The notes below the pieces were generated by a model that had not been told where the DNA came from, searched no databases, and saw only the letters and a program-made list of their open reading frames with translations. From Portulaca oleracea (Eukaryota > Streptophyta > Magnoliopsida > Caryophyllales > Portulacaceae), in NCBI GenBank assembly GCA_029582165.1, contig CM055868.1:20022391-20086390 (forward strand): DNA of 64,000 nucleotides. The letters run 5' to 3'. Position numbers and translations under genes: made by a program. Below, in pieces: positions 21,950-33,420 of this stretch; within the stretch, counting starts at the first letter, position 1, and each line of letters opens with the position of its first letter.

Positions 21950-22425
21950 CATATGGCGACCGGCTGATGACGTCATTGGTAGCCTTTAAGTGGCGACCGT
22001 TTGAACGACTGCTGCTGCAGATGTCGTTGGAGACCTTTAGGTGGAATCCGTCTGGTCGGCTGCTGCTGTTGATGAAGAGGTCGTCGGTAACCTTTAGATG
22101 GTAACCGTTGGACGACTGATGCTGACGGCATCGTGGGTGGCCTTTAGGTGGCCACCGTTGGACGACTTTCGTTGACGACATCGGTGGAGGCCTTTAGGTG
22201 GCAACCGTTTGACGACTGTCGCTGTTGGTGCTCTTTTGTTTGGCAACCGGATGATAGATGGTCCCTTTTTGGCGGCGACAGGGTGATGGTGCTCTTTTAT
22301 ACGCCAACCTGCTGGATGGTCCCTTTTAGCGGCGACCGAATGATGGTGCTCTTTTATATGGCAACCTGCTGGATGGTCCCTCTTAGCGGCGACCGGATGA
22401 TGGTGCTCCATTATGCGGCAACCTA
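21950..22425. repeat. Two-type minisatellite in element E 3' region
   Basis: The first array has units of 50-57 bp anchored on CCTTTAGGTGGCAACCGTT (anchors near 21983, 22034, 22090, 22141, 22191). A second array has units of 57-61 bp anchored on GGTGCTCTTTTATATGGCAA (22227, 22288, 22345, 22402). The two share the GCGACCG/CAACCG core. Tandem repeats between coding region and LTR are known from Tat/Ogre elements. Confidence 0.88.
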
Positions 22426-22550
22426 GAAATCATCACGAAAGCAGATATTATTTTTCGCAAAAATGTAAATGAGTTCAGATTTTTACCTGAATGTTGGGGA
22501 CTCTTTAGGCCGTTGAACTTGGGCCGCTCCAAAAAATTCTTTGTAGGCAG

Positions 22551-22727
22551 AAAACCCGTGCGGGTTTTATGATTCCTGCTAGGCCACATCAGCTTGGGCC
22601 GCTTGAATTTGATTTTTTTTCCTCCTAGTAGAAAACCCGTGCGGGTTTCGTTATCCTCATTGGGCTGCTACAAAACGTTGGGCCGCCAGAACTGGGCCCA
22701 TAGCTCACCAAAATCCGCGCGGGTTTT
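22551..22727. repeat. Palindrome cluster 3 of element E
   Basis: Copies start at 22551 (AAAACCCGTGCGGGTTTT), 22632 (one end mismatch) and 22710 (AAAATCCGCGCGGGTTTT), spaced 81 and 78 bp. The spacers contain several TGGGCCG words. The cluster lies upstream of the antisense plant-mobile-domain gene. Confidence 0.9.
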
Positions 22728-23060
22728 GGCGTTTTATTTTCTTTTTTTTTCTTCTTTTCTCCTCGTGAAGGGAATCATGGTGGGGCCCAGGCCTTGTGTG
22801 GATGAGAGAGAGCCACATGACGTGGTCTCCTCTTTGAGTGGCAAAGAGATGACCTTTGGATTTTTGGCCAATGAAACGCATTTGGCATCTCGAGGCGGGT
22901 CCTAGAAACGAGCGGTTTACATTCACTCTTCATTTCTATAAATGCCAAGCCTCATTCATCTCTTTCATTCACACCTTCAACTTCTTCTCATCATCTCCCT
23001 AGCTCCTCTTTTCTCTCTCTACAAAATTGCTTTTTGGAGATAATTCAATTTCTTGAGAAA

Positions 23061-26000
23061 ATGCATCGCAGAAGTCGCAGAAATTCTCCTCTTCCACATG
23101 CGGCGACATGGCCTCATGAGATGTCTTCGAGGCGCAATTTTATTCCGGGTGTAAATTCTGACCCTTCGGATCTCACTATCCAATCTTGGAAGCATGCTTG
23201 GTTCTTCTGCTCTCATGGCAAGGTAACTGTTGAAACTCCTCTTTTGATGCTTAGTTTCAAAAAAATGAGCAAGCACGAATTTATTTTTTCATGTCTTGTC
23301 GATTTTTATTATTTTAAGCATGTCTGTATGTCCTCAGGATGTCTCTTTATTTATTTGCAACCCATTTTGAGAAACGGACCAAACTCAACCCAAGGAATAG
23401 GTTGTATGCATATTCGGCCCGAAGGAAACACAAACACACGGCCCACTAGCTCAGAGAAAACCCGCGCCGGTTTTCAGGGCCATAAACCCCGAAAAATAAA
23501 TTGGGCCTGGATGGGCGGCCCATTAGCTGAAGCATAGCCTGTGCGGGTTTTAACTGTGCTGGGCCGGCTTATTTGGGCCAACAGATTCTTTTTGCCAAAT
23601 TCCTTTATCTTGCAGTGCCATAGCTGTGGGCCCAGTGTCAGTGCTGGGTCTAGCTAGAGCCCGAAAGACTATGCATGTAATCAATGCCATAGGTGAGCCC
23701 CCGAGTTTAATTTTGCCCTTTCCCGTTTTGCCATTAGGAGGATAATCTGAAAACTCTCGGCGTCCTAAAGGATCTCCTTAAGGTAGCTGATTTGATTCCC
23801 GGGGATTTCGTTAGCAACACCCTTACTGCAGCAGAACTCATGCCGTTCTGGAAATGCTTGGTGGCCTAGAAAGGCCGTAAATTTCGCGTGATAGGCCGCG
23901 CTATGGCGGAAAGGTTTTGGGACCTGACCAACTCCTTCCATCTACCTGTGGGGGAGATGACGATTACCCCCACAGATTTTGTTATGATCACTGGTCTTCC
24001 TTGGGGTGGGCGTGACATAGTCTTTAGTGCCGAGATCCCGCAGATGGTTCTGGACTTGCTAGGTCCAGTGTCAGCGCGTTTAGGCCCAGGTCAGGGCCTG
24101 TTCAACCTCGCCTATGCGCACTTCGAGGCAGCCATCTGTGATGCCAACTTTCAGAATTTTCCTGGAGATCAACGTCGCTTTATCTTTTTGGCTTATGTTA
24201 TTTCTGCCACTCTTTTTGCCAATCGAGGAGATAACATTACTTTGACCTGGTTCCGGAATCTCCTGGATTTGAACGAGGTTCGGAACTTGAATTGGGGCAA
24301 GGCTGCGTATGTGAATTTCCTCCTCTGGCTTCGTCGCGGTGTCAGACTGACGCTGGATGATGTCCCGTTTACCTCCAAGAGTCTCATACCCGCTTTCAGT
24401 ATGGTCCTTCTTTGTGGAAGGTGCTCGAGGTATGTACCCGAGACTCTTCTCTTTGTAATCTTGCTACTCTTTTGCTATTTCTTTTGACTTTATAATCATG
24501 CAGTCATGGGCATATGAATACATCCTGTTTTTGGGCATTCGCTCCAAGAGAAATAGGACGGTCCCAGCTGCTGAACGTTGGACTATTGAGGGTATACGAG
24601 GGAAGAAATTCTTGCCGGGCAGCCTTGATCATATTCGTCGTGTACTGGATGACCTTACCCCGGTATTTCTTTATGCCTGATATCTTTATCTTATTTTTGC
24701 CTCTATTCTTGAAATGACTCTCTATCTTTCACAGGACCACGAATCAAGCGTCCGTGGCGAGTTTGACTTGAGCGGACTGCCCACCCCTTTGCAACAAGTG
24801 GAGCACGATACTCACCTTTGCATCCTGATGGAGGGACCCTCGGGCTTCATTTGGTACCTGGGGGAGAGAGCTACGAGGCAGATCCTGGGCGGATATCCTG
24901 GCCTCATACCTCAGGATCCTCTAGAGCACATGTTCGAGCCTTGGCACGTCAATCCAGACGTCTTAGGAGATTGGATTCGTGGTCGAGATTTCGACAACTT
25001 CGTGCATGACGTTCCTCAGGAGCATTTTAATGAGGAATTCCAACGCTACTTGAGCCGCCTAGCGCCCCGAGTGGTAGGTATTTCTCATTTTTCTTTATGT
25101 TGTGCCTTTGATTGACACTTAACCATAAAGTCTTGTAGTTAGGACCCTATGCTATGGCTGCTGAGGTGGAGGCCCAACCGGCGGGGAGAAAGATTGGCGG
25201 TTTCTTGGAGGTTGAGACTAGCAGTCACTGCTCCGCGCTCCAAGAGTTTGATCGGAAACCGGTAATCCTTCATCCCTTGTTGCTTCCTTTTACCTCATGT
25301 GCCAATTATGCATGTGTAACCTTTCTCCTTATTTCCTTTCAGCCACGATGATCTGTCTTCAGGCAAGTGACCAAAGAATGGAGTACTATGTTGAAATACG
25401 TCAACCGGTCATTTATGGGCTCAAGCAGATATCGCGGTAACACCGCCAGGCGTGCTGATATGGAGGCTGACGCTGAGTCTGTTCCTCGGGAACCACCTCG
25501 ACGCTCTACTGCGGGAGTTCCTCGTACCGAGCCCCCACGTCGCTCTTTGGCAGGGGAGTATTCTTCCCGGGGTCGATCACGGGAGGAGGTTGGTGGGTCC
25601 TCTCGTCCTCCTCTAGCAGCTGTGTCGGAAGGTCGTGGTAAAGGCATCATGGCCGAAGTTCATCATTCTACGGGGTCACATCGTAGCGGTTCTGGTAGCA
25701 GAGGTCGTCGATCTGTAAACGAAGACATGGCTCATATGTCCCTGGATGAGCATTCTAGCCAAGGGGGGTCACATCACAGCGTTGGGTACGGTGGCGATAC
25801 TCAACCTCACTCTCACTGGGTGGAGGATGCTTCAGAATCGAGTGCTACCAACCAGCCGTCTCACTCCCGTCGCACTCCAACTTCAGTGCGTTCTGCTCGT
25901 CGTGGTCGAGAGATTGTGGTGAGGGACCATGACTCAGGTGCATCCGTAGGGTACCTTGGCGGTCAGGCCCTAGCGGATAACGCTACCTCACGTCCTGCAC

Positions 26001-26427
26001 CATATGTTGCCTCCTCCTTTGGTTTTGGCTCTTACTCTGCTGGATGGCCAGTCCCGGCTCCTGGAATGGGTCCTTCATGGCCTGCGGATACGCAAGAGTG
26101 GGCTGCACCCCAGCACTCTTGGTTAGGAGGATCTACCTCTTCTGGTTGGCTAGCCCCCAGTTACGGAACTAGTCCTGTATGGCCTACCCCTTCTGTTGAG
26201 TGGCGTGTTCCTAACCATTCATGGCTAGTTGGTTCACGGGAGCATTCCATTTCATCACCGTCGAGCGTGCATCCTTCCGAAGTTCCTTATGCAGGCGCAG
26301 AAATACCAGTTCTAACTACTACTCCTGGGACACCTATTTTGGTACAGCTGGCGCTTCTAAAACTGGGACTTCTCAGGTTGGTGCCGATCTGGTTGAGGAC
26401 AGCGGCGATTCGGGCTCCCTGTGGTGA
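23061..26427 (+). pseudogene. Antisense plant mobile domain (PMD) gene inside element E
   Basis: The multi-exon gene starts at ATG 23061 (MHRRSRRNSPLPHAATWPHE). Probable exons are 23061-23222, 23738-~24429, ~24504-24660, ~24736-25075, ~25141-25260 and ~25344-26427, with GT/AG introns. The second exon holds the PMD signature FHLPVGEMTITPTDFVMITG; the third starts SWAYEYILFLG. The last exon is a long Ser/Arg/Gly-rich tail with W-rich repeats ending VEDSGDSGSLW. An in-frame TAG at 23867-23869, an apparent frame slip at the exon 2/3 joint and a shift near 26330 make it a pseudogene. PMD proteins occur in host (MAIN/MAIL1-like) and transposon forms; here it belongs to the retrotransposon. Confidence 0.7.
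23457..23551. repeat. Palindrome cluster 4 of element E, in intron 1 of the PMD gene
   Basis: AAAACCCGCGCCGGTTTT at 23457-23474 and a degenerate ATAGCCTGTGCGGGTTTT at 23534-23551, 77 bp apart, with TGGGCC words in the spacer. Both lie within intron 1. Confidence 0.85.
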
Positions 26428-26844
26428 TCAAACCAATGACAAGCAAGACTCTATGCATCTTTTTTTTATTTTTATTTTTTTTTGTTATGCGAAGCTAATT
26501 TGTACTACTTTTTTTATTTTAATGCAAGACTTTTATGCATTTTATTTCTTATTTTTATATGCAAGACTTGGTGAACACACAGCTTTATTTTATTGATGCA
26601 TTGAACGACTCTCGACATGACAAGATTAATCCCAATTTGATCCCGCTTCCCCAAAAAGAAAAGAAAAAAAAGAAAACGAAAACTTAAGTGTCAGAGTAAA
26701 CTCGAGTGAAAATTTCAGAACCGAGCATCATCGGGTCAAGATCCAAAACATTAAAAACACACGAACGGGCCAATTTAATTCCAGGGCCCAACTACAATCA
26801 GAAGCGGGTTGGCCGAGCTGCGGAGAGGCGGCCCATGTCGTCTG

Positions 26845-26940
26845 AAAACCCGTGCGGGTTTTCTCCTCAGCAGGCCCTGGGCTTTAGGCTTGGGCGAGCG
26901 CGAACGCGGTCCTGGACACATCATAACCCGCGCGGGTTTT
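26845..26940. repeat. Palindrome cluster 5 of element E, between the two antisense genes
   Basis: AAAACCCGTGCGGGTTTT at 26845-26862 and ATAACCCGCGCGGGTTTT at 26923-26940, spaced 78 bp. They sit upstream of the second antisense gene. Confidence 0.88.
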
Positions 26941-27139
26941 GATTTTATTTCTCCTTTTTTTTTACTAGTCGTTGCTTGATGGGCTGAAATCATGGGATAT
27001 GGAGGGTAACGGCTATGTGTATTTCTCCATTTTGAGCTTGAATGGAGGTGTATAAAGACCCCATGTTATGCATGTGATCATCACTCCTCATCATCACTTC
27101 AAAGTCTTCCAAAAACACAAAGAATATCCCCCTTTTCTT

Positions 27140-28604
27140 ATGGCTTTCAAGAAGAAACTTGCAACTTGGATGAGCACCTTGTCCAAGGAAGAAAAGAAGG
27201 AGCTCGGAAGATACAAGCTGACGAGCTTGTTGAGTCTTCGACAAGTGAGGATTAACCACGATTTTCTCCGTGCGGCGGAGACTTTTTGGGATCCGAAGAT
27301 GCATGTCTTTGGCTTCGCGTGGAAGGAATTTTGTCCGCTCCCGGAGGAATGGTCCTCGATCTTAGGGACAAATCACTTTGCTCGACCGACGTAGCCTCCA
27401 ACGCCAATGGACACCCCCAAGCAATACAAGGAGCTCTTATGCCTTCCGTCTCGGGTCATCGGGAGTGCGATATTCGGCGAAAAGGTACACTTCCTAACTA
27501 TAGTCGAATATTTTCAATCTCCTGATACTTTGGAATATGGTCCCGTGATACGGTGATACGGGTGCGAGCGCTCGTATTATGTCTCCTCGGCGAGTTTTGC
27601 TTTTATCATGGCAGCAAACGAACCGGACCGGAGAATTTAATTCAAATTGTCGATGACATGTCCCAAGGCTACAATCCCGTGCCTCTGATGTTAGCTGAAA
27701 CCATGATGGGCTTGGATGATCCGAACCCAGAACATGACTTTCGAGGGAGCCCGCTGCTACTTCAGGTATCCTTTCAGTCACTGTCTGATTTGCTGCCCCT
27801 ACTGTTTGCAAAACCCGCGTGGGTTTTCTCTTTTTTTTTTTTTTATAGTTTGGGAGAATTGGTGTGCAATTCTGACCCTGGCTAACTGATGGACAGATCT
27901 GGTTAATGGAGCACTTGGGCCTCATCGAAGAACCCCGGACTTCATCGGCGTTGGCGAACTATTGTCAAAGAAAGAGAAAGTACATTGACCTCCGCTTGGT
28001 AACGGAATGGATTGCGCTCTTAAAGGAGCCTCGGGAGATCCTATGGTGGATCGAATTGTGGCACATTTCCGAGTATGTGACCCATGATTTCCGTAATGCT
28101 TATGTGTGTCTTGTCGGCTTGACGCACATGACCTTTTATTTCCCGGCGCAAGTGAAGCGCTAGATGGGCCGTAAGCAGGACATTCCTGAGCTACTGCGTG
28201 AAACTCCCGATCAGTTGATGCTCCGAAGTTCGATGATCGAGTCATGGCTGAAGTATTGGGAGAGAAGACCAACTCTCAAATCTCCGCCAAAAATACATGT
28301 GTCTCACATCGCAGATGCCGGTTATCATGGATGGTTGATTGCTGCTATTGAATCTCACCGTGCTGGGGAAGCGAGACGAAGGCAAGTACCTGTAAAGGAA
28401 AGGTTGGGTCCTCGTTCCTCAGTAAAAGACCGCCTTGGCGCGAGGAACTTAGTAAAAGATAGACTTGGTCTTAGAGTTGATACACGGAAATCAGGCAAGC
28501 GGGCCTATAAGCCCAAGGACAAAGAGAAAGCAATTAACGGACCCAGAGACATGGAGATCGACCATGAGACAACTGGCGAAGTAGAGAAGGTGAAACAAGA
28601 TTAG
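27140..28604 (+). pseudogene. Antisense DUF7745-like gene inside element E
   Basis: ATG at 27140 gives MAFKKKLATWMSTLSKEEKK. Exon 1 runs to 27765 and exon 2 from 27897 to 28604, with a GT/AG intron between. Recognisable blocks are VRALVLCLLGEF, the GYNPVPLMLAETMMGLD box, FRGSPLLLQ joined over the intron to IWLMEHLGLIEEP, and VGLTHMTFYFPAQVKR. This order matches plant DUF7745-type proteins as I recall them. The tail has three VK(E/D)RLG(P/A/L)R repeats (about 28395-28475) and is lysine rich. Damage: TAG at 27392, a tandem GTGATACG duplication near 27546-27561 shifting frame, and TAG near 28162. An AATAAA lies at about 28711. Confidence 0.6.
27810..27827. repeat. Single palindrome copy in the intron of the DUF7745-like gene
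   Basis: AAAACCCGCGTGGGTTTT lies inside the intron at 27766-27896. Confidence 0.85.
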
Positions 28605-28850
28605 AAGATGGATGGAGTGAAGGAACTGAAACTGCTTTGCCAGAATAGTCTTTTATTTAATTATGCTTTTGAATTTTCTTATGTCACAAATAATGTATTT
28701 GCATTTTCAATTAATAAAGGAGAAATATTGTAACAAATATTGTGTTCTCGCAAACTTTATTTTACCTTAAGTACATGAGCATTTATTAAATATATCCCAA
28801 GTGTCTAAAAATTGGTTTTTAAGTTGCTTGGTGATATTAAGCGTAATATC
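28605..28850. other. Convergent gap between antisense gene and element E pol
   Basis: A short AT-rich stretch with no ORF. The plus-strand gene ends at 28604 and the minus-strand integrase ends near 28850, so the two transcription units point at each other. Confidence 0.6.
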
Positions 28851-29946
28851 GCTTTAGTTGATCCAAATTTGTGGGCTGAATTATATCTTCTCCATCCATG
28901 GTGGCGAGCCGAGCTGCCCCTCCTGGCAAGATATCCTTAATCATGTAAGGACCCTTTCAATTAGGTGCAAATTTTCCCCTTGGATCCTGCATAGGTGCCC
29001 TCATCTCCTTAAGCACCAAATCACCTACTTGAAGTGAACGACTTTTCACCTTCTTATTAAAAGCTCGAGTGATCCTATTTTGGTATACTTGCACATTATG
29101 TAATGCTCTCAATCGCCTTTCATCCATCAACATCAGCTCCTCGAACCTTGTCGTTGCCCATTCGGCTTCTGGCAACTGACTCTCGGCCACTATTCGTAAC
29201 GAAGGGATCGCTACTTCAATTGGTAGGACTGCTTCCATCCCATATACCAGAGAATATCGTGTTGCCCCTGTAGCGGTTCGTATAGAGGTTCGGTATCCCC
29301 ATAGGGCAAATGCTAACTTATCTGGCCAATCTTTGTAAGTGACAACCATCTTCTTGATAATCCCTGACACCGTCTTATTGGCCGCTTCCACAGCTCCATT
29401 GGCTTGAGGCCGGTATGGCGAAGACCGATGATGCTGGATTTTGTAAGTGGCGAGCAAGGCTTCCACCTCCTTTCGAAAGTGGCTTCCGTTGTCACTAATG
29501 ATCTCATGAGGCACTCCGTATCGGCATATGATGTTTTGAAGAATGAATTTGGCCACATGTTTGGATATGAGTTTGGCAAAAGAGGCTGCCTCCACCTACT
29601 TAGTGACATAGTCTATGGCGACCAATATGTACTCATGTCCTCCTGTTCCGGTTGGGTGTATCTTGCCAATGATGTCAATACCCCACACCGAGAATGGCCA
29701 CGGAGATGTCAAAGTAGTCAGGTATGACGGGGGTTGAGGCTGTAGGTTGGCATATTCTTGGCATTTGTGGCACTTTCGAACGAACTCTAGGCAATCTGCC
29801 TCCATAGTGGTCCAATAGTAACCAGCCCTCTGAATCTTCTTTGCTAACATTCGTCCATTCATGTGGGGACCGCATTCTCCTCCGTGTAAAGTAGTCATAA
29901 TCTCCTTGGCACTCTTAGCATTAGTGCACAACAAATTAATGCCCAT
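28851..29946 (-). pseudogene. Element E integrase
   Basis: The zinc-binding domain reads TTLHGGECGPHMNGRMLAKK and FVRKCHKCQEYA (H-H-C-C). The core has WGIDIIGKI (first Asp), EIISDNGSHF (second Asp) and RPQANGAVEAANKTV (Glu). The C-terminal GDLVLKEMR follows, and beyond a stop at 28957 the frame still reads GPYMIKD to about 28850. A stop after YVTK near 29596 splits the protein. Wording (SPYRPQANGAVEAANK) is typical of Tat/Ogre-type integrases. Confidence 0.88.
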
Positions 29947-29964
29947 AGGTGACTTCTTGTAGAG

Positions 29965-30907
29965 TCAATCTTGGATTAAGCAGTATTGTGCTGCTAAAGA
30001 CCTGACCGCTCGCTGTCCTCGAACATCCAACTCAGCCGGATATTCTCCCTTTCGAAGAAAATTGTATATGTCATGGAACCATTCCTCAGTTTCTTCCTCT
30101 CGTGCTTCCAAGTGGCAAACATATGCCGGTTCAGACTGCCGCTCCACTACTACCGGTAATTGCCGCTTGCCTGATGGTATGGATATCATTGAAGACAACT
30201 TGGCTAAAGCATCAGCTAATTCATTGTGATCCCTTGAGAGGTACCGGAAACTGATTTTCTCAAATTGGTCGGCAAGTCCCAAAAGCTTCCGTTGATATTC
30301 CATGAGACATTCATTCCGGACCTTCCATGTGTTTTTAGCCTGGTTAATGATGAGGCTGGAATCCCCAAAGACTTTTACATGGCGTATGCCTAAAGTCAAG
30401 GCGGCTTGCAAACCCTTGATACATGCTTCATATTCTACAGCATTTAGTAGCATCAAAGTCCAACTTTACGAATCTGAGGACATGTGCCTTACGGAGAGAT
30501 CGTGATACTCCTATTCCGCAACCCATTTGGTTAGAAGCTCCGTCGAAATACATTTCCAATGTGATTTCATCAGTGAAAAATACGTCCTCATTCGGGAATT
30601 CCAAGTGAGTGCTTGGAGGTTCCTTTGACGGAAAAGCAGCTAGGAAATCTGAGACAACCCGCCCTTTGATGGATTTCTGAGGCAAGTACTGAAGATTGAA
30701 CTCCGAAAGCATGACCACCCATCGAGCAATGCGATTGTTGATGGTAGGTTGTTCCATGATAAATTTGATAGGTTTATTCTCAGCTATGACATATACAGTA
30801 TGTGAAAGCATGTAATGTCTCAACTTCTTGGTGGCCCATACTAACGCAAGAGCCATTTTCTCTATGTCTGCATATCGACTTTCGTAGTCCAAGAATTTCT
30901 TGCTCAA
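29965..30907 (-). pseudogene. Element E dual RNase H region
   Basis: The first (gypsy) RNase H tail is seen as YESRYADIEKMALALVWATK, then ARWVVMLSEFNLQYLPQKS. A second, archaeal-type RNase H follows: MYFDGASNQMGCGIGV (Asp), VEYEACIKGLQAAL (Glu), VFGDSSLIINQ (Asp) and ELADALAKL (Asp). All four catalytic residues remain. A frameshift near 30440 separates the first Asp from the rest. Two RNase H domains in tandem are diagnostic of the Tat lineage. Confidence 0.88.
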
Positions 30908-32488
30908 GTAGTAGATGGCGCTCTCTTGACCTTTGGCCTTCTAAGCTAGCATAGCCCCCATTGAAGAGCTAGTTACAGTAAGGTAAAGGAGCAGAGGCTC
31001 ATCTAGTACTGGTGGCATGAGGACTAGAGGATGTTGCAGATATTCGTTGATTTTGTCGAAGGTCGGTTGACATTGGTCGTCCCATTCTATTTTAGTTCCC
31101 TTCTTTAATTTCTTGAACAAAGGTTCACAAGTCATTGTGAGCTTCGAGATGAATCTGCTGATGTATTGGACTCGCCCTAGAAAACCCCTTATCTCCTTTT
31201 CTGTCCTAGGTGGCTGCAACTCTTGAATAGCCTTTATCTTCGTAGGGTCAACTTCAATGTCTCGTTGGCTAACCACATAGCCTAGCAGCTTCCCAGAGGT
31301 GACACCGAAGGTGCACTTTGCTGGATTAAGCCGCATCTTGTATTTGCGAAGTTGGAGGAAAAACTTGCGAAGGTTAGGAATGTGTCCTTCCCTTGTTCTT
31401 GATTTCACAATCATGTCATCCACATAAACCTCTACTTCTACATGCATTATATCGTGAAGTAGGGTGTTAGCTGTCCGTTGGTATGTTGCTCCAGCATTTT
31501 TGAGACCAAAAGGCATAACCACATAACAGTATGTTCCCCATGGCGTAGTGAATGAGGTTTTCTCCATGTTTTTTTCCGCCATTTAGATTTGGTTATAACC
31601 CGCATATCCATCCATAAAGGATAGTAGCTCGTGTCCGCAAGTGTTATCCACTAATACATCGATGTGTGGTAAAGGGAAACTATCCTTGGGACTAGCTTTG
31701 TTAAGGTCTCGAAAATCTACGCACATGTGCACCTTCCCATCTTTCTTGGGTACTGGGACAATGTTAGCAATCCATTTGGGATATTGGACTGCTTTGATGA
31801 AATTAGCGTTAAGCTACTTAATCACTTCTTCCTCAATCTTCTTAGCCCATTCAAGCTTGATCCTTCTAGCCTTTTGTCGAACCCGCTTTGCGTCAGGAAG
31901 TAAAGGGATGATATGCTCCGCAATTTCCCTATCAATCCCAGGCATATCTTCGTAAGACCATGCAAATACATCCACAAACTCCTTGAGAAGCTCTGTAAAA
32001 GACACCCGTTCTTCTGCTGTGAGCGAGCTACCTAACTTCAATTCCCGAGATTGTCCTTCTATGCCCACATTTATGGTGATGGTATCTTCCAATACCGCCA
32101 TCTTATGCTCATGTTGATTAGAAAATTCTTTTAAGGGTTCATCAAATTCTGGATTGTTATTGGCGCAGTAGCTCACGGGAGAGGGGAAAGAAGAATCAGA
32201 GTAAGCAGAAAGGTTCATTTTATTGAATGCAGAAAGGAATACATCGCCATCAGACTCAAGACCAGACTCACTTGACTCCAGACCATTAAAACCTAACTCT
32301 ATGCCCTTAGGAACAGACTCTCCTACAGATAAAGCAAAATTATTCTCCTCAACGTCGACCCACGAGACCGCCTTAACCTCTCCATCTTCAGCAATCATTA
32401 GACTTGGATCAAAGCTTGGGATAGACAGCGCAGCAATAACAGCATCGGCTTCAGATTTCTCCAGGACAGCTTCTTGTCCAAACAGCAT
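30908..32488 (-). pseudogene. Element E reverse transcriptase and upstream linker
   Basis: RT blocks on the minus strand are WAKKIEEEVIK, IANIVPVPKKDGKVHMCVDF with DLNKASPKD (about 31700-31790), MPFGLKNAGATYQR, the catalytic YVDDMIVKS (about 31405-31430), LGYVVSQRDIEVDP and FLGRVQYISRFIS. Stops at about 31810, 31583 and 30940 interrupt it. The N-terminal ~130 residues are the acidic linker between protease and RT (MAVLEDTITINVG, ELLKEFVDVFAWSYEDMPGI). Confidence 0.88.
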
Positions 32489-33420
32489 GCCGAAGATGTT
32501 GCTTCCAGCAAGATGAGTCCATTCTAATGGAGGTCATTTGTCGGCGAACAAAGACAGTAGCCATATTAATAGAGCAATTATTGAAGACTTCCAGTCCAGC
32601 AACTTGAACTCCTTTGTTCTTCAGATAGAATGGCTCAGGAAACCCATAGTAAGGGAAGTCATCACCTTCCTTGACAAATTGTTCATTTAGAGTGAGTGGA
32701 TAAGGCTTTACTTGGAACAAGGTGGGAGGATTGTCCATTCTTTTTTGTTCAATAATAGCCATTTTTGCGAACCCAGCCTCTTTCTCAGTGGGCTTATAGC
32801 CTAAGTCGAACCTTCCCTTCTGCTTAAAAGTCTTGAACACAGGAGGGATTTTATTCTTCGGGTTCTTTCCTAGCGGCATTCCCGGGAAATGTCCTTGTTT
32901 CTTGAGCATAGCATGTACCTTGGGGTTTGAGTAGGGATCGAAGTCAAAAGGTGCTTCATCCTTGCTCATCATTGCTACGAGCTCAAAATTGTGGAGTTCT
33001 TCGTCCATTGAGTTGTGCTCCACCTCAAGAGTTGACTGTTTGGGAGTGAAAATAGCATTGATGGACTCCCCTGAGATAGTGATCACTTGTCCTTGAATCA
33101 ACATTTTCACCTTCTGACGTAAGGTGGATGCTATAGCATTACACTCGTGAAGCCAGGGCCTCCCTAGTAGCAAATTGAAGGAGGCTGGAATTTCCAGTAC
33201 CACAAACTCCACATTCTGCGTGACACTACCAGTAGTAAAAGGCAACACTATAGATCCGACAGACTTCCGGGGCGAATTGTCATAAGCCCTGAGTTGTACA
33301 CCGTTTTGAGCCAGGTGTTGTTGTTATACTCCCAATTTTTGTGCCGTCCTCCAAGGGCACACATTTACAGCTGAACCATTGTCAACTAAAACCAGCGGGA
33401 TGTCATACGTTTCAACTCCC
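32451..33420 (-). pseudogene. Element E protease and protease-RT linker
   Basis: The retropepsin motif LVLVDNGSAVNVCP is at about 33350-33410. The C-terminal part of the domain reads FVVLEIPASFNLLLGRPWLH (about 33155-33220), and a long linker follows (YKPTEKEAGFAKMAII, KPYPLTLNEQFV). A stop and frame change occur near 33330 and 33250. D-N-G-S-A is the Tat-type catalytic motif. Upstream the frame runs straight into CACTA sequence, so gag is lost. Confidence 0.8.

Larger units (their letters stand above)
20450..33420 (-). mobile_element. Element E: Tat-lineage gypsy retrotransposon with two antisense genes
   Basis: On the minus strand it carries protease, RT, two RNase H domains and integrase, then a region containing two genes on the opposite strand, tandem repeats, a polypurine tract and a 3' LTR starting TGTAGACACC. 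Dual RNase H and antisense extra ORFs are features of the Tat (Ogre-like) lineage. Gag and the 5' LTR are missing: at about 33.42 kb the protease runs into a CACTA fragment. Stops and frameshifts show it is dead. The left LTR edge is approximate. Confidence 0.85.

Noticed and set aside
21950..22425. CRISPR-like array
   Set aside because: Units are contiguous minisatellite repeats without unique spacers, in a plant retrotransposon.
23061..28604. Two functional host genes
   Set aside because: They lie between the LTR and pol of a Tat element and carry in-frame TAG stops and frameshifts.
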